A stretch of DNA of 64,000 nucleotides from Nocardiopsis sp. TSRI0078 (GTDB lineage Bacteria > Actinomycetota > Actinomycetes > Streptosporangiales > Streptosporangiaceae): positions 62,001-126,000 of the forward strand of contig NZ_LWLB01000035.1 of NCBI RefSeq assembly GCF_001905145.1, read 5' to 3'. This document shows positions 26,610 through 35,456 of this stretch, piece by piece. The notes beneath the pieces are model-generated. The model did no database searches, was not told where the DNA came from, and worked only from the letters and a program-made list of their open reading frames with translations. Numbering within the stretch: position 1 is the first letter of the stretch; each line of letters starts with the position of its first letter. The position numbers and the translations under genes were made by a program.

Positions 26610-27307
26610 CAGGCCGCCTCGGACCCCATGATCGGGACGTCCTGGGCGGTGCCGGTGACCCGCAGGCCGCTGGAGGTGGTCTCCGCCTCGGTGATGGTCA
26701 GGCCGAAGGGCAGCTGGGGCACCTGGAAGCTGGAGGTGAGCATGCCCGAGACCATGTCGCCGGCGCCGGAGGGGGCGTCGCCGATCTGGACGTCGACCGG
26801 GGTGACGGTCACGGTGTCGCCCTCCACGGCGAACTCGCCGCCGGCGTTGACGGGGGTGCTGATACCGGACCCGGGCAGGGCCAGCTCACCGGTGATACGG
26901 GGCTCGTCGCCCTCGGTGGTGATGGTGATCCCCTCGGGCAGGTACGCGTTGAAGTAGGAGTAGGGGACGGTGAAGGAGCCGTCCAGTCTCCCGGCCACCA
27001 CGCTGGGCTGGTCGAGCAGTTCGGCGAGGGGCGCCTCGACCTCGGTGGCGGTGACGTCGACCTGCTCGACGGTGATGTCGTCCATGGTGGCCGAGGCCGC
27101 GCTGATGTTGATCTCGGAGTAGGTGCCGCTGAGCGCCTGCGGCAGGAAGGCCCAGCCCTCGACGGACACCTCGGGCTCCTCCGACATCTGGAGCTGCTGG
27201 GCCACCTGGCGCGCGACCATGTCCTGCGTGAAGCTGCGGGCTCCGACATCGGCCGCCACCACGAGGGCCGCGAGGAGGACGAGGAGAACGACGAGGAACT
27301 TACGCAT
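26609..27307 (-). CDS. DUF2993 (LmeA-like) exported phospholipid-binding protein
   Basis: 232 residues. A signal peptide or anchor (about 3-22, LVVLLVLLAALVVAADVGAR) precedes a TULIP-like DUF2993 domain. Mycobacterial LmeA, which binds phosphoinositides and supports lipomannan elongation, is the studied member and is likewise next to thiX. The exact role in this organism is open. ATG 27307 starts the signal peptide; GTG 27322 is an alternative. Confidence 0.87.
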   Translation of the reverse strand: MRKFLVVLLVLLAALVVAADVGARSFTQDMVARQVAQQLQMSEEPEVSVEGWAFLPQALSGTYSEINISAASATMDDITVEQVDVTATEVEAPLAELLDQPSVVAGRLDGSFTVPYSYFNAYLPEGITITTEGDEPRITGELALPGSGISTPVNAGGEFAVEGDTVTVTPVDVQIGDAPSGAGDMVSGMLTSSFQVPQLPFGLTITEAETTSSGLRVTGTAQDVPIMGSEAA

Positions 27308-27561
27308 CGGAGATCCCAGCACACTTTCTTTCGTTCCGGCGCGTTCGCGGCTGGGTCGTCCCGCCGGTCCTGGTCACACGCCATCGGCACCCGACGGGCG
27401 CCGGTCATGAAAAACCTGTAGGGAAGAGTACTTCACCCGGGGTGGGACGCCGGGAGCCTTCCGGTGGTTCGTCATGCCTGGACAAGTACACCGTTCCGAG
27501 ACATTCTCCCGACGCGGAAAGGCGCGGTCACGGGCTTTCCCGGACCGCGGACCCGTGCTCC

Positions 27562-28713
27562 TCAGTGGGGCATCAGCATGCCCGCGAGACCGTCACTGGC
27601 CGCCGCGCCCGAGAGGGAGAGCTCGATCACGTTCGTGGCGACCACGTACTGGGGGCTGAGGCGGGCGAACTCCAGCACGTGCGGCTGCTGCTCGTGCTCC
27701 TCCTGCGCCAGCTCGTCGCGGTAGATCGCGTAGACGATGCGCTGCAACGGGGCGCTGGGCACCGTGTGGCAGGCGAACAGCAGGGTGTCGGGCTCCCGGG
27801 CGGAGACCTGGGCGACGACGGCGTCGGCGAGGCGGTCGAAGCCCGCCCCCCGCCCCTCGGCGAGCGTGTAGATGGTGATGACGCCGCGCAGCTTGGCGGG
27901 CGGGGCCTGCCGGACCGGCGGGCCGTCGTAGTAGTCGTCGTAGGGGTCGGCTTCGCGGCGCTTGCGGCGCACGGGCTCCTCCAGGAGGTCGTCGGGGTCC
28001 TCGTCCGCGTCGCCGTAGTCCTCGTAGTCGTCGTACTCGTCGTACTCGTCGCCGTAGGGGTCGCGACGGGGGCGTGCGGCCATGGCGGCCGCTCCCCACA
28101 GGGCGGAGACGGCGCCGAGCATCAGCAGCGCCCCCCAGGCGCCGAGGCCGAGGCGGCCGACCAGGACGGACAGCAGCGCGGCCAGGGAGACCAGCCCCAG
28201 CACCGACAGGTCGGTGCCGCGGTTGGCGGAGGCGCGCCTGGCGACCGAGACGAGCGCTGTGACGAGGAGGACGGCGACGAGTGCCTGCGCGGCGTTGACG
28301 AGCGAGCGCGGGATGAGGTCGTAGTGGTCGCCCAGGGCTGGGTAGGAGGCGCCGAAACGGGTGCTCACCCGGTCGACGGACAACACCACCAGGGGAACGA
28401 TGGTGAGCGCGCTGAGGAACAGGCGCGAGGTGAACCGGCCGCGGGGCGAGCGGACCCCGTACTCGAAGGCGCCCCAGGCCATGTAGAGCGGGCCGAGGAG
28501 GCTGATGCCGATGTGCAGTATTCGGAAGGTGGGCTCGCCGAAATCGAACATCGCCCCGACCACGCCCGCGCTGAGCCCGACCGTCGTACCCAGTGCGGCG
28601 ACGAGCCAGCCGACGGAGGCCACACCGGGACGGCGCTGGGCATAGGCGGCGAGCGCGGCGGTGGCGCTCCAGCCCACCAACGCGCTTATGAATGCCAGTC
28701 CTACCGTCACCAT
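27562..28713 (-). CDS. Multi-pass membrane protein with C-terminal ABM-like domain
   Basis: About 383 residues (GTG 28752 would add 13). Seven or so hydrophobic segments fill residues 1-230. A very acidic Tyr/Asp-rich stretch (GDEYDEYDDYEDYGD) and a basic patch follow. The last 110 residues look like an antibiotic-biosynthesis-monooxygenase (ABM) ferredoxin-like domain: GAGFDRLADAVVAQVSAREPDTLLF, then IYRDELAQEEHEQQPHV. ABM domains are usually small soluble monooxygenases or sensors. Fusion to a membrane part is seen in actinomycetes, but the function is unknown. Confidence 0.75.
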   Translation of the reverse strand: MVTVGLAFISALVGWSATAALAAYAQRRPGVASVGWLVAALGTTVGLSAGVVGAMFDFGEPTFRILHIGISLLGPLYMAWGAFEYGVRSPRGRFTSRLFLSALTIVPLVVLSVDRVSTRFGASYPALGDHYDLIPRSLVNAAQALVAVLLVTALVSVARRASANRGTDLSVLGLVSLAALLSVLVGRLGLGAWGALLMLGAVSALWGAAAMAARPRRDPYGDEYDEYDDYEDYGDADEDPDDLLEEPVRRKRREADPYDDYYDGPPVRQAPPAKLRGVITIYTLAEGRGAGFDRLADAVVAQVSAREPDTLLFACHTVPSAPLQRIVYAIYRDELAQEEHEQQPHVLEFARLSPQYVVATNVIELSLSGAAASDGLAGMLMPH

Positions 28714-28977
28714 CCCGACAATGATGCTGCACGTTGACGGGTGGATGTGCACTCGGTGCAGGTATGGGGGATTCGCCTCGGGGAAGATCCCGCAGAGTGG
28801 AGGCCACGGCGGCGACTCGCACTGTGAGCTTCATCACGCAGTTTGCCGCCGCATCACAGCGGCCCCACCCGCCCCGCAGGTGGCCGTAGGCTCGCAACGC
28901 GGGGAGCGCCGCCCCTGCACCGGAGGGCCCGACCGCACCGGAGGGCCGTCTCCCCCCGCCCAAGCCAGGAGAGAACC

Positions 28978-29781
28978 GTGTCACACGACGCCGCGCCCCC
29001 GCCTCCGCCTCCGAACGGTCCCGGGGCCGCCTTCTTCGACGTGGACAACACCCTGATGCGGGGTGCGTCGATCTACCACTTCGCCCGCGGCCTGGCCTCC
29101 CGCGACCTGTTCACCACCCGCGACCTGGTGCGGTTCGCGTGGGGGCAGACGGTGTTCCGGGTGACCGGGAGCGAGCAGCCCGAGCACATCAACGCCGCGC
29201 GCGAGGCCGCGCTGGCCTTCGTGGCGGGGCACGACGTGAACGACCTGGTCACCCTGTGCGAGGAGATCTACGACGACACCATGGCCGACCGGATCTGGGA
29301 GGGCACCCGCGCGCTGGTCCAGGCGCACCTGGACGCGGGGCGGCCGGTGTGGCTGGTGACGGCGACCCCGGTGGAGCTGGCGCAGATCATCCGGCGGCGG
29401 CTGGGGCTGACCGGTGCCCTGGGCACCGAGGCCGAGAGCGTGGACGGGGTGTACACGGGACGCCTGAACGGGGACCTGCTGCACGGCCCGGCCAAGGCCG
29501 TGGCGGTGCGCGACCTGGCGCGGAGCCAGGGCTGGGACCTGGCGTCCTGCTCGGCCTACAGCGACTCCTCCAACGACCTGCCGCTGCTGTCCCTGGTGGG
29601 GCGCCCGCACGCGGTCAACCCGGACGCGGACCTGCGCCGGTACGCGCGCACGCACGGGTGGCCGGTACACGACTTCCGGCGGCACCGGACGGCGCTGCGG
29701 GTGGCGGTTCCGGCCGCCATGGCGGGCGCGGTCGCCGGCGCGGTGGCACTGCGCGCGGTGAGACAGCACAGAGCGGGCTGA
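28978..29781 (+). CDS. HAD-IB family phosphatase (SerB-like)
   Basis: 267 residues. Motif I FFDVDNTLMRGAS (near residues 19-31), motif II in LVTATPVELA and motif III in YSDSSNDLPLL place it in HAD subfamily IB, with phosphoserine phosphatase and related enzymes. A C-terminal hydrophobic stretch (AAMAGAVAGAVAL) may tether it to the membrane. GTG 28978 has AGGAGAG seven bases upstream; the N-terminus carries a run of six prolines. In actinomycetes this gene precedes the epimerase/bS22 group; here it converges on it. Substrate unknown. Confidence 0.9.
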   Translation: MSHDAAPPPPPPNGPGAAFFDVDNTLMRGASIYHFARGLASRDLFTTRDLVRFAWGQTVFRVTGSEQPEHINAAREAALAFVAGHDVNDLVTLCEEIYDDTMADRIWEGTRALVQAHLDAGRPVWLVTATPVELAQIIRRRLGLTGALGTEAESVDGVYTGRLNGDLLHGPAKAVAVRDLARSQGWDLASCSAYSDSSNDLPLLSLVGRPHAVNPDADLRRYARTHGWPVHDFRRHRTALRVAVPAAMAGAVAGAVALRAVRQHRAG

Positions 29782-30158
29782 GGAAGGCCGGGGAAGCGGG
29801 CTCCCGCCGGACGTGCCGGGTGCGGCCGAAAGCGGCGCACGCACCCGGGGGCGCCGGGAGAGGATCGAAAGAACCGCGCACGTACCGGGGAGCGCGGGGA
29901 GCGCGGGGAGCGCGGGGAGCGCCGGAAGCGGTCGCCGGTGGGGACGGCCGGGGTCCGCAGCGGCCGGGATCCGCGGGGGCCGCACGGGCACCGTTCGTCC
30001 ACAGGCTGTGGAGGGGCGTGGCGCCGCCGGGCGCCGGCTGCTTCCATGGATATGGGGGCCCGGGGGGCTGACATGCTTCGGGCCGCCCGAAAAGCCCTCA
30101 GATGCCCTTTCCGGGCGTGTGCGGGATCAGGCCGCACTCCGGTCAGGGCGGAGGGCCC
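29782..30158. other. Intergenic region with a 9-bp tandem repeat
   Basis: 377 bp between convergent HAD and epimerase genes, no convincing gene. Four exact copies of GGGGAGCGC lie at 29887-29922. A short dyad TTCGGG-CCG-CCCGAA lies near 30079-30093. Neither has a known role. Confidence 0.5.
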
Positions 30159-31094
30159 TCAGCGGCCCAGTGTGGCCCTGGCGAGCGCGAGCACGTGGAC
30201 GGGCCGCAGACCGCCTTCGCGCGAGGACGGGCGGCGGCTGTCGGCGTAGGCGTCGAAGGCCTCCACCGAGCTGTAGGCGGGCGACCAGTCCAGCACCCGT
30301 TCCAGGGGTTCGGAGTCCATCCCGGAGGTGTCCAGCTCCGTCCGCACGGCGCGGGAGGCGCTGGAGCTCGCGTAGGCGATCCGGCCGTGCCTGGCCAGGC
30401 CGCGCAGCACCCTGAGGCCGCGCGCCGGGACGGGGAGCCGCTGGCCGCCGACGCGGCGCAGGCAGTGCGAGAGCGGGACCGAGTCCGCGCCCGCCACGTC
30501 GAAGGCCCCCGTGCTGTCGCTGAGCGCCATGCGCACCAGCGCCTCGGCGCCGTCGTCCTCGTGCAGGAACTGCACGCGGGGGTCGCTGCCGAGCACCGTG
30601 GGCACGACGCGCGAGTCCAGGTAACGGGTGAGGGGGGTGCGTACGGAGGGGCCGATGAGGTTGGCGAACCTCAGCACGGCCACCGACAGGTCGGGGCGGC
30701 GGCGCTGCAGGCCGCGGGTGTGCCGCTCGACCTCGGCCGCGTCGTCAGCGTCCAGGGTGGCGCTGGACCGCACCACCAGGCGCCGGACGGTGGTGGAGCG
30801 CTGGGCGGCGCCGAGCACCCGCATGGTGCCCAGGACGTTGTCCTCCCGGTTCGGGACGTTCGCGGTGTCCAGGCCCAGGTGCAGGACGAGATCGGCACCG
30901 GAGTCGGTGACGATCCTGTCCAGGCTTCCGTCGTGCAGGTCGACATGGGCGTACTCGACCCCCGGTGCGTCCGTGGGCGGCGGCGAGGAGTCCGCGCCGA
31001 TCACCCGGCGGACAGCGGGCGCCTCACTCAGGGACTGCGCGACCCTGGTGGCCAGGGGGCTGGACACCCCGGTGACGAGTACGACACGAGCCAT
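30159..31094 (-). CDS. NAD-dependent epimerase/dehydratase (extended SDR)
   Basis: 311 residues. Rossmann start VVLVTGVSSPLATRVAQ, then VEYAHVDLHDGSL and LVLHLGLDT. The catalytic YxxxK is not obvious, so a binding or atypical role is possible. ATG 31094 fits the fold start, with AAGGAA about 10 bases upstream. In streptomycetes a homologue sits between a HAD phosphatase and the bS22 gene, as here. Substrate unknown. Confidence 0.85.
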   Translation of the reverse strand: MARVVLVTGVSSPLATRVAQSLSEAPAVRRVIGADSSPPPTDAPGVEYAHVDLHDGSLDRIVTDSGADLVLHLGLDTANVPNREDNVLGTMRVLGAAQRSTTVRRLVVRSSATLDADDAAEVERHTRGLQRRRPDLSVAVLRFANLIGPSVRTPLTRYLDSRVVPTVLGSDPRVQFLHEDDGAEALVRMALSDSTGAFDVAGADSVPLSHCLRRVGGQRLPVPARGLRVLRGLARHGRIAYASSSASRAVRTELDTSGMDSEPLERVLDWSPAYSSVEAFDAYADSRRPSSREGGLRPVHVLALARATLGR

Positions 31095-31318
31095 GGCGAC
31101 ACGTTCCTTGGAAGGAGACGGGAGCTGTTCCGGCGGGCCCGCGGACCGTTCACCCCGAGGGTGAACCGGCGACCGCGACCCGTGAGGCACAACAGCACCT
31201 CACCCAGAAAATTCCATTGCTGCGGCAAAGGCCGCGCAAGGACGAAGGTGTCTCCGCGTCCGGGGCGTGCCTGTGGCGCGCCCGCGCCCGCGGAGAGACG
31301 ACGTTCGCCGCGACCGGT

Positions 31319-31417
31319 CTACTTCTTGTTGCGACGCGCGACACGCGTGCGCTTGAGCAGCTTGCGGTGCTTCTTCTTCGCCATCCGCTTGCGGCGCTTC
31401 TTGATGACGGAACCCAT
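31319..31417 (-). CDS. 30S ribosomal protein bS22
   Basis: 32 residues, nearly all Lys/Arg (MGSVIKKRRKRMAKKKHRKL, continuing KRTRVARRNKK). It matches the small actinobacterial ribosomal protein bS22 (AURKAIP1/COX24 domain), which sits on the 30S subunit. ATG 31417 is preceded by AAGGTGATCC, a strong Shine-Dalgarno. The position beside the epimerase gene is the conserved one. Confidence 0.92.
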   Translation of the reverse strand: MGSVIKKRRKRMAKKKHRKLLKRTRVARRNKK

Positions 31418-31636
31418 GGGATCACCTTCTCGCTGACGAGAGTTACGGACATGCCGCACCGCTGGGCGGTGGAAACCGGCAAGGATTCGGATGCGGTCGC
31501 TGGGCCCACCGGGCACCGGCCCGCGCAGGACGCGGGGTGGCCGGTGCGACCGGGACGACCCCGGGGAGGCCAGCGCTGGAGAGCGCACCCACCGCACCCG
31601 AAGCCCCAGCTTACCGCCACGGGTAAGCGCTCCGGG

Positions 31637-32272
31637 TCACGCCCCGGGGATCGCGGGCTCGTCCTTGTACAGGACGGCGGCCGGCTCGGCGTAGCTGACG
31701 CTGGTCAGACGCTGTTCCGTGAAGGTCAGGGACGTCACGCTCGCCAGGTTGCACTCGCGCAGGTCCGGCCGGTGCCACAGGCGCTTGCCCTCGGCCGCGC
31801 GGCGCGCCATCCAGATCGGCAGCTGGTGGCTGACACACACGGCCTCGCGCCCCCACGCGGCGCGGCGGGCGACCTTGACGGCCTCCACCATACGGGCGAC
31901 GATCTCGGAGTAGGGCTCGCCCCAGGACGGCAGGAACGGGTTGTAGACCCGGCTGAACACGCGGGGGTCGCGCACCGAGCGCCGCGACAGCGCCATGCCC
32001 TCGAACTTGTTGGCCGCCTCGATGAGCCGGTCGTCCAGGGTGACGGGCAGGCCCGTCATCTTCTGGAAGGGGACGGCGGTCTCCTGTGTGCGGTCCAGCG
32101 GCGAGGAGAACAGCGCCGCGATGTCGTGACCGTCGAGCCACTCGGCGGTCATCTCGGCCATCTGCCGGCCCCGATCGCTGAGGTGGAAGTCGGGGAGCCT
32201 GCCGTAGAGCACCTTGCCGGGGTTGTACACCTCTCCGTGCCGCAGCAGGTGCACGACGGTGGTCGTCGTCAT
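31637..32272 (-). CDS. Histidine phosphatase family protein
   Basis: 211 residues, phosphoglycerate-mutase-like fold. LLRHGEVYNP near the start contains the catalytic RHG, and VSHQLPIW supplies the second histidine. SSPLDRTQETA is typical of the branch. Substrate unknown; it is not the glycolytic enzyme, which is gpmA at 13585. It follows hemL by 31 bp and is probably co-transcribed, an arrangement common in actinomycetes. Confidence 0.9.
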   Translation of the reverse strand: MTTTTVVHLLRHGEVYNPGKVLYGRLPDFHLSDRGRQMAEMTAEWLDGHDIAALFSSPLDRTQETAVPFQKMTGLPVTLDDRLIEAANKFEGMALSRRSVRDPRVFSRVYNPFLPSWGEPYSEIVARMVEAVKVARRAAWGREAVCVSHQLPIWMARRAAEGKRLWHRPDLRECNLASVTSLTFTEQRLTSVSYAEPAAVLYKDEPAIPGA

Positions 32273-32303
32273 CGTGTGTGTCTTTCCTTCGGGGTCATGG
32301 GCG

Positions 32304-33611
32304 TCAGGAGCGGGGGCGGCCCTGGGCCTCGGCCGCGGCCCGGGCCGCTCCGGGCAGTGCCGAGACCACCCTGTCGACGGCGGTGTCGTCGTGCGCCGCG
32401 GAGAAGAACCACGCCTCGAAGGCGGCGGGCGGCAGGTACACGCCCTGGTCGAGCATGGCGTGGAAGAACGCGGAGAAGACCGCGGTGTCGGTGGTGCGCG
32501 CGGTGTCGAAGTCGACGATCTCCCGGTCGGTGAAGAACACCGTGAAGAGGCTGCCGCCGCTCTGGACGCGGTGGGCGACCCCCGCGGCGGCGAGCTCCTT
32601 GGAGACCTCGCTCCGGACCTGCTCGGAGACCTGGTCGATGCGGGAGTAGACCTCGGGGGTGGCGCCCCGCAGGGTGGCGAGTCCGGCGGCGGTGGCCAGC
32701 GGGTTCCCGGACAGGGTCCCCGCCTGGTAGACGGGACCGTTCGGGGCGAGGCGGTCCATGATCTCGGCCCGGCCGCCGAACGCCGCGGCGGGAAGGCCGC
32801 CTCCCATGACCTTGCCGAAGGTCATGAGGTCGGGGGCGACCTCCTCCAGGCCGTACCAGCCCGAGGAGCTGACGCGGAAGCCCGTGAGGACCTCGTCGAG
32901 GACGAGCAGGGCCCCGTTGGCGTGCGCGATCTCCTTGAGGCGCGCGTTGAACCCGTCCCGAGGCGGCACGACGCCCATGTTGGCGGGGCAGGCCTCGGCG
33001 ATGACGCAGGCGATGTCGTCGCCGTACTCGGCGAAGGCGCGCTCGACGGCCTCGGTGTCGTTGTAGGGCAGCACGAGGGTGTCCGCGGCGCTGGCGCCGG
33101 TCACCCCCGGGGAGTCGGGCAGGGCGAAGGTGGCCAGACCGGAGCCGGCGGCGGCCAGGAGAGCGTCGACGTGGCCGTGGTAGTTGCCCGCGAACTTGAC
33201 GATCTTGCTGCGGCCGGTGAAGCCGCGCGCGAGGCGGATCGCGGACATGGTGGCCTCGGTGCCGGAGTTGACGAGGCGGACCTTCTCCACGGGGGTGCGT
33301 CCGACGATCAGCTCGGCGAGTTCGACCTCGCCGGGGGTCGGCGCGCCGTAGGAGGTCCCGGCCCCGACCGCGCTGTGGAGGGCCTCCACGACGGCGGGGG
33401 CGGCGTGGCCGAGGACGAGCGGTCCCCAGGAGCACACGAGGTCGACGTACTGGCGGCCGTCGGCGTCGGTGAGGTAGGGGCCCTCGCCCTTGACGAAGAA
33501 GGGCGGGGTGCCGCCGACGGCGCCGAAGGCGCGCACAGGCGAGTTCACGCCGCCGGGCACGACGGCGGAGGCGCGCTGGAAGAGCTCTGCTGAAGTCTGT
33601 TGAGTACCCAC
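32304..33611 (-). CDS. hemL: Glutamate-1-semialdehyde 2,1-aminomutase
   Basis: 435 residues, class III PLP aminotransferase fold. It converts glutamate-1-semialdehyde to 5-aminolevulinate, the step after HemA. VPGGVNSPVRAF at the start, KFAGNYHGHVD, LVLDEVLTGFR and the PLP lysine in DLMTFGKVMGGGLPAAAFGG are all present. GTG 33611 overlaps a GGTGAG stretch, so the ribosome site is not ideal. hemL is separated from hemBDCA by PAP2, RraA and PrimPol genes. Confidence 0.96.
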   Translation of the reverse strand: MGTQQTSAELFQRASAVVPGGVNSPVRAFGAVGGTPPFFVKGEGPYLTDADGRQYVDLVCSWGPLVLGHAAPAVVEALHSAVGAGTSYGAPTPGEVELAELIVGRTPVEKVRLVNSGTEATMSAIRLARGFTGRSKIVKFAGNYHGHVDALLAAAGSGLATFALPDSPGVTGASAADTLVLPYNDTEAVERAFAEYGDDIACVIAEACPANMGVVPPRDGFNARLKEIAHANGALLVLDEVLTGFRVSSSGWYGLEEVAPDLMTFGKVMGGGLPAAAFGGRAEIMDRLAPNGPVYQAGTLSGNPLATAAGLATLRGATPEVYSRIDQVSEQVRSEVSKELAAAGVAHRVQSGGSLFTVFFTDREIVDFDTARTTDTAVFSAFFHAMLDQGVYLPPAAFEAWFFSAAHDDTAVDRVVSALPGAARAAAEAQGRPRS

Positions 33612-33735
33612 CTCACCAGTGTGTCAGCTGTGTCCTGTTCCGAAACCGTGACCCGCCCCGCACGGGCGGGGGTCCGGCCAGGTCCGGGCACGTGTGCCCC
33701 GTCCCGGGAGGGGGCGGGGCACACGGGGAGGGCGC

Positions 33736-34419
33736 TCAGACCCGGGCGGAGCGGTCCTCGGCGGAGGGCTCGGCGGCGGCGGAGCGCCCGCCGGCCGTGT
33801 CCGGGACATCGGGACGGTCGGCGCGCACGAGGGGGCGCAGGCGGTCGTTTCGGGCCAGGAGTCCGGCGAACGCGGTCATCGGGCGGGACATGGCGAGGGA
33901 GGCCAATGCGGCGACGGCGGCTCCGAGGAGGAGCCCGACGGTGACGTCGTGCGGGTAGTGGACGCCGACGAGGACCCGGGAGAAGGCCTCCAGGAGGGCG
34001 ACGAGGACGGCGACGACGGCGATGCGGCGCCAGGCGAGGACGAGTGCCGCCGCGGCGGCGCCCGCGATCGCGGAGTGGTTGCTCGGGAAGGACCAGTCGC
34101 CGACCGGGTCGCAGGTGGCGATCGTGACCAGGTCGGTCATCGCCTGGCAGGGGCGCATCTGGTCGAAGAACGACTTCACCGTGTTGCTGACCGCGTAGGC
34201 GGCGACGGTCGCCACGGGGGCGAACAGGGCCAGGCCGACCAGGCGCGTGTCCACGGACCGGGCGCGCCACCAGGCGGCGAGGAAGAGGACGGCGAACACG
34301 CCGAGGAGGAGGTCGGTGCCCGCGTGGACCGCGTTCTGCACCCACGCGGGAAGGTGTACCGCGAACCCGGTCACTGCTCGGGACCAGGCGGCGCTGACGT
34401 CGAGGATCTCGGAGACCAT
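33736..34419 (-). CDS. PAP2 family membrane phosphatase
   Basis: 227 residues, six hydrophobic segments. The three phosphatase motifs KSFFDQMRPC, PSNHSAIA and RVLVGVHYPHDV are intact, so a lipid or polyprenyl pyrophosphate phosphatase is likely (undecaprenyl pyrophosphate or phosphatidic acid are typical substrates). ATG 34419 has GGAGAGAG upstream. The long frame behind it (to 35985) is antisense to rraA. It lies upstream of hemL. Confidence 0.9.
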   Translation of the reverse strand: MVSEILDVSAAWSRAVTGFAVHLPAWVQNAVHAGTDLLLGVFAVLFLAAWWRARSVDTRLVGLALFAPVATVAAYAVSNTVKSFFDQMRPCQAMTDLVTIATCDPVGDWSFPSNHSAIAGAAAAALVLAWRRIAVVAVLVALLEAFSRVLVGVHYPHDVTVGLLLGAAVAALASLAMSRPMTAFAGLLARNDRLRPLVRADRPDVPDTAGGRSAAAEPSAEDRSARV

Positions 34420-34665
34420 CTCTCTCCAGTGGGTCGTACGGGGAGAGTCGCGCAGGGGGAGGAACTGGGCGACGCCCCGTCCAAAGATGACGGGACTCCC
34501 ACGGTTCGGTGACAGGAAGGGCTTCATCCTGTCATCGAGCAGACCTCCTGGACGCCCGAAAAGCGTCGTATCGACGAAAGAGACGGGCAGGACCGACCAA
34601 GGAGTCGGCGGTACCGGCGAGTAACTTTGGTGGTGTCCATCCGCTTCCCCGAGACCGGAGCTGTC

Positions 34666-35154
34666 ATGACACCGAACTTCTCCACGGCGGACCTCATCGA
34701 CGACCACGGCGACACCCTGCGCAGCTGCTCCACGCAGTTCCGTCAGTTCGGGGGGCGCGCGGTGTTCTCCGGCCGGATCCGCACGGTCAAGTGCCATGAG
34801 GACAACGGCCTGGTCAAGCAGGTCCTCAACACCCCCGGCGACGGCGCCGTCCTGGTGGTGGACGGCGGCGGCTCGCTGCGGTCCGCCCTGATGGGCGACA
34901 TGATCGCCGAGGCGGCCGTGGCCAACGGCTGGGCCGGCGCCGTGGTCTTCGGCGCGGTCCGCGACACCCGCGCCCTGGGAGGGCTGGACCTGGGGGTGAA
35001 GGCCCTGGGCTCCAACCCCCGCAAGTCCCTCAAGGACGGCGCCGGGCGCCTGGACGTGCCGGTGTCCTTCGGCGACGTCGCGTTCGTCCCGGGCGAGTGG
35101 CTCTACAGCGACGAGGACGGTGTGGTCGTGAACGCCGAGGAGATCGCACTCTGA
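34666..35154 (+). CDS. rraA: RraA family protein (4-hydroxy-4-methyl-2-oxoglutarate aldolase-like)
   Basis: 162 residues, the standard RraA length. FSTADLIDDHGD at the start, GDMIAEAAVANGWAGAVVFG and the conserved Arg-Asp in AVRDTRAL are as in the family. E. coli RraA inhibits RNase E, while many relatives are metal-dependent HMG/CHA aldolases, and sequence alone does not decide. ATG 34666 with GGAG upstream is preferred to GTG 34627. Followed by a hairpin at 35175. Confidence 0.9.
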   Translation: MTPNFSTADLIDDHGDTLRSCSTQFRQFGGRAVFSGRIRTVKCHEDNGLVKQVLNTPGDGAVLVVDGGGSLRSALMGDMIAEAAVANGWAGAVVFGAVRDTRALGGLDLGVKALGSNPRKSLKDGAGRLDVPVSFGDVAFVPGEWLYSDEDGVVVNAEEIAL

Positions 35155-35174
35155 CGTCCGGCCGCGCGCATGCG

Positions 35175-35208
35175 GACGGAGGGGGTCGTCGCGACGGCCC
35201 CCTCCGTC
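35175..35208 (+). terminator. Hairpin after rraA
   Basis: An 11-bp perfect inverted repeat (35175-35185 with 35198-35208, GACGGAGGGGG and its complement) about 20 bp after the rraA stop. It also falls just beyond the small minus-strand ORF ending at 35226, so it may serve both. Confidence 0.6.
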
Positions 35209-35225
35209 GCGTCCGTACCGTGCGC

Positions 35226-35420
35226 TCAGACCCGGCCGCGCAGAAGCGGGTAGGCCATGGCCGCGCACATCGCGGGGACCAGCGGCACCGGGACGAGGGA
35301 GGAGGCCAGCACGTGGTCGACGGCCAGCGCGACCGCACCCGGCTCGCCCTGTGGGTGAACGGCCGGGAGGGCCAGCCTCGCCGGTCCGGCGGGGGTGGAC
35401 CGGGGGTCTTCTCCGGTCAC
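35226..35420 (-). CDS. Hypothetical 64-residue protein
   Basis: GTG 35420 to TGA 35226, codon third positions mostly G/C as in real genes here. The C-terminal half is hydrophobic (VLASSLVPVPLVPAMCAAMA). No family recognised and no good Shine-Dalgarno. It lies in the same direction as, and 37 bp after, the PrimPol gene, so it may be the last gene of that transcript. It could also be chance. Confidence 0.4.
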   Translation of the reverse strand: MTGEDPRSTPAGPARLALPAVHPQGEPGAVALAVDHVLASSLVPVPLVPAMCAAMAYPLLRGRV

Positions 35421-35456
35421 AGCACGGGGTCGGTCCCGTGGACGCCCGCGCGCGAC

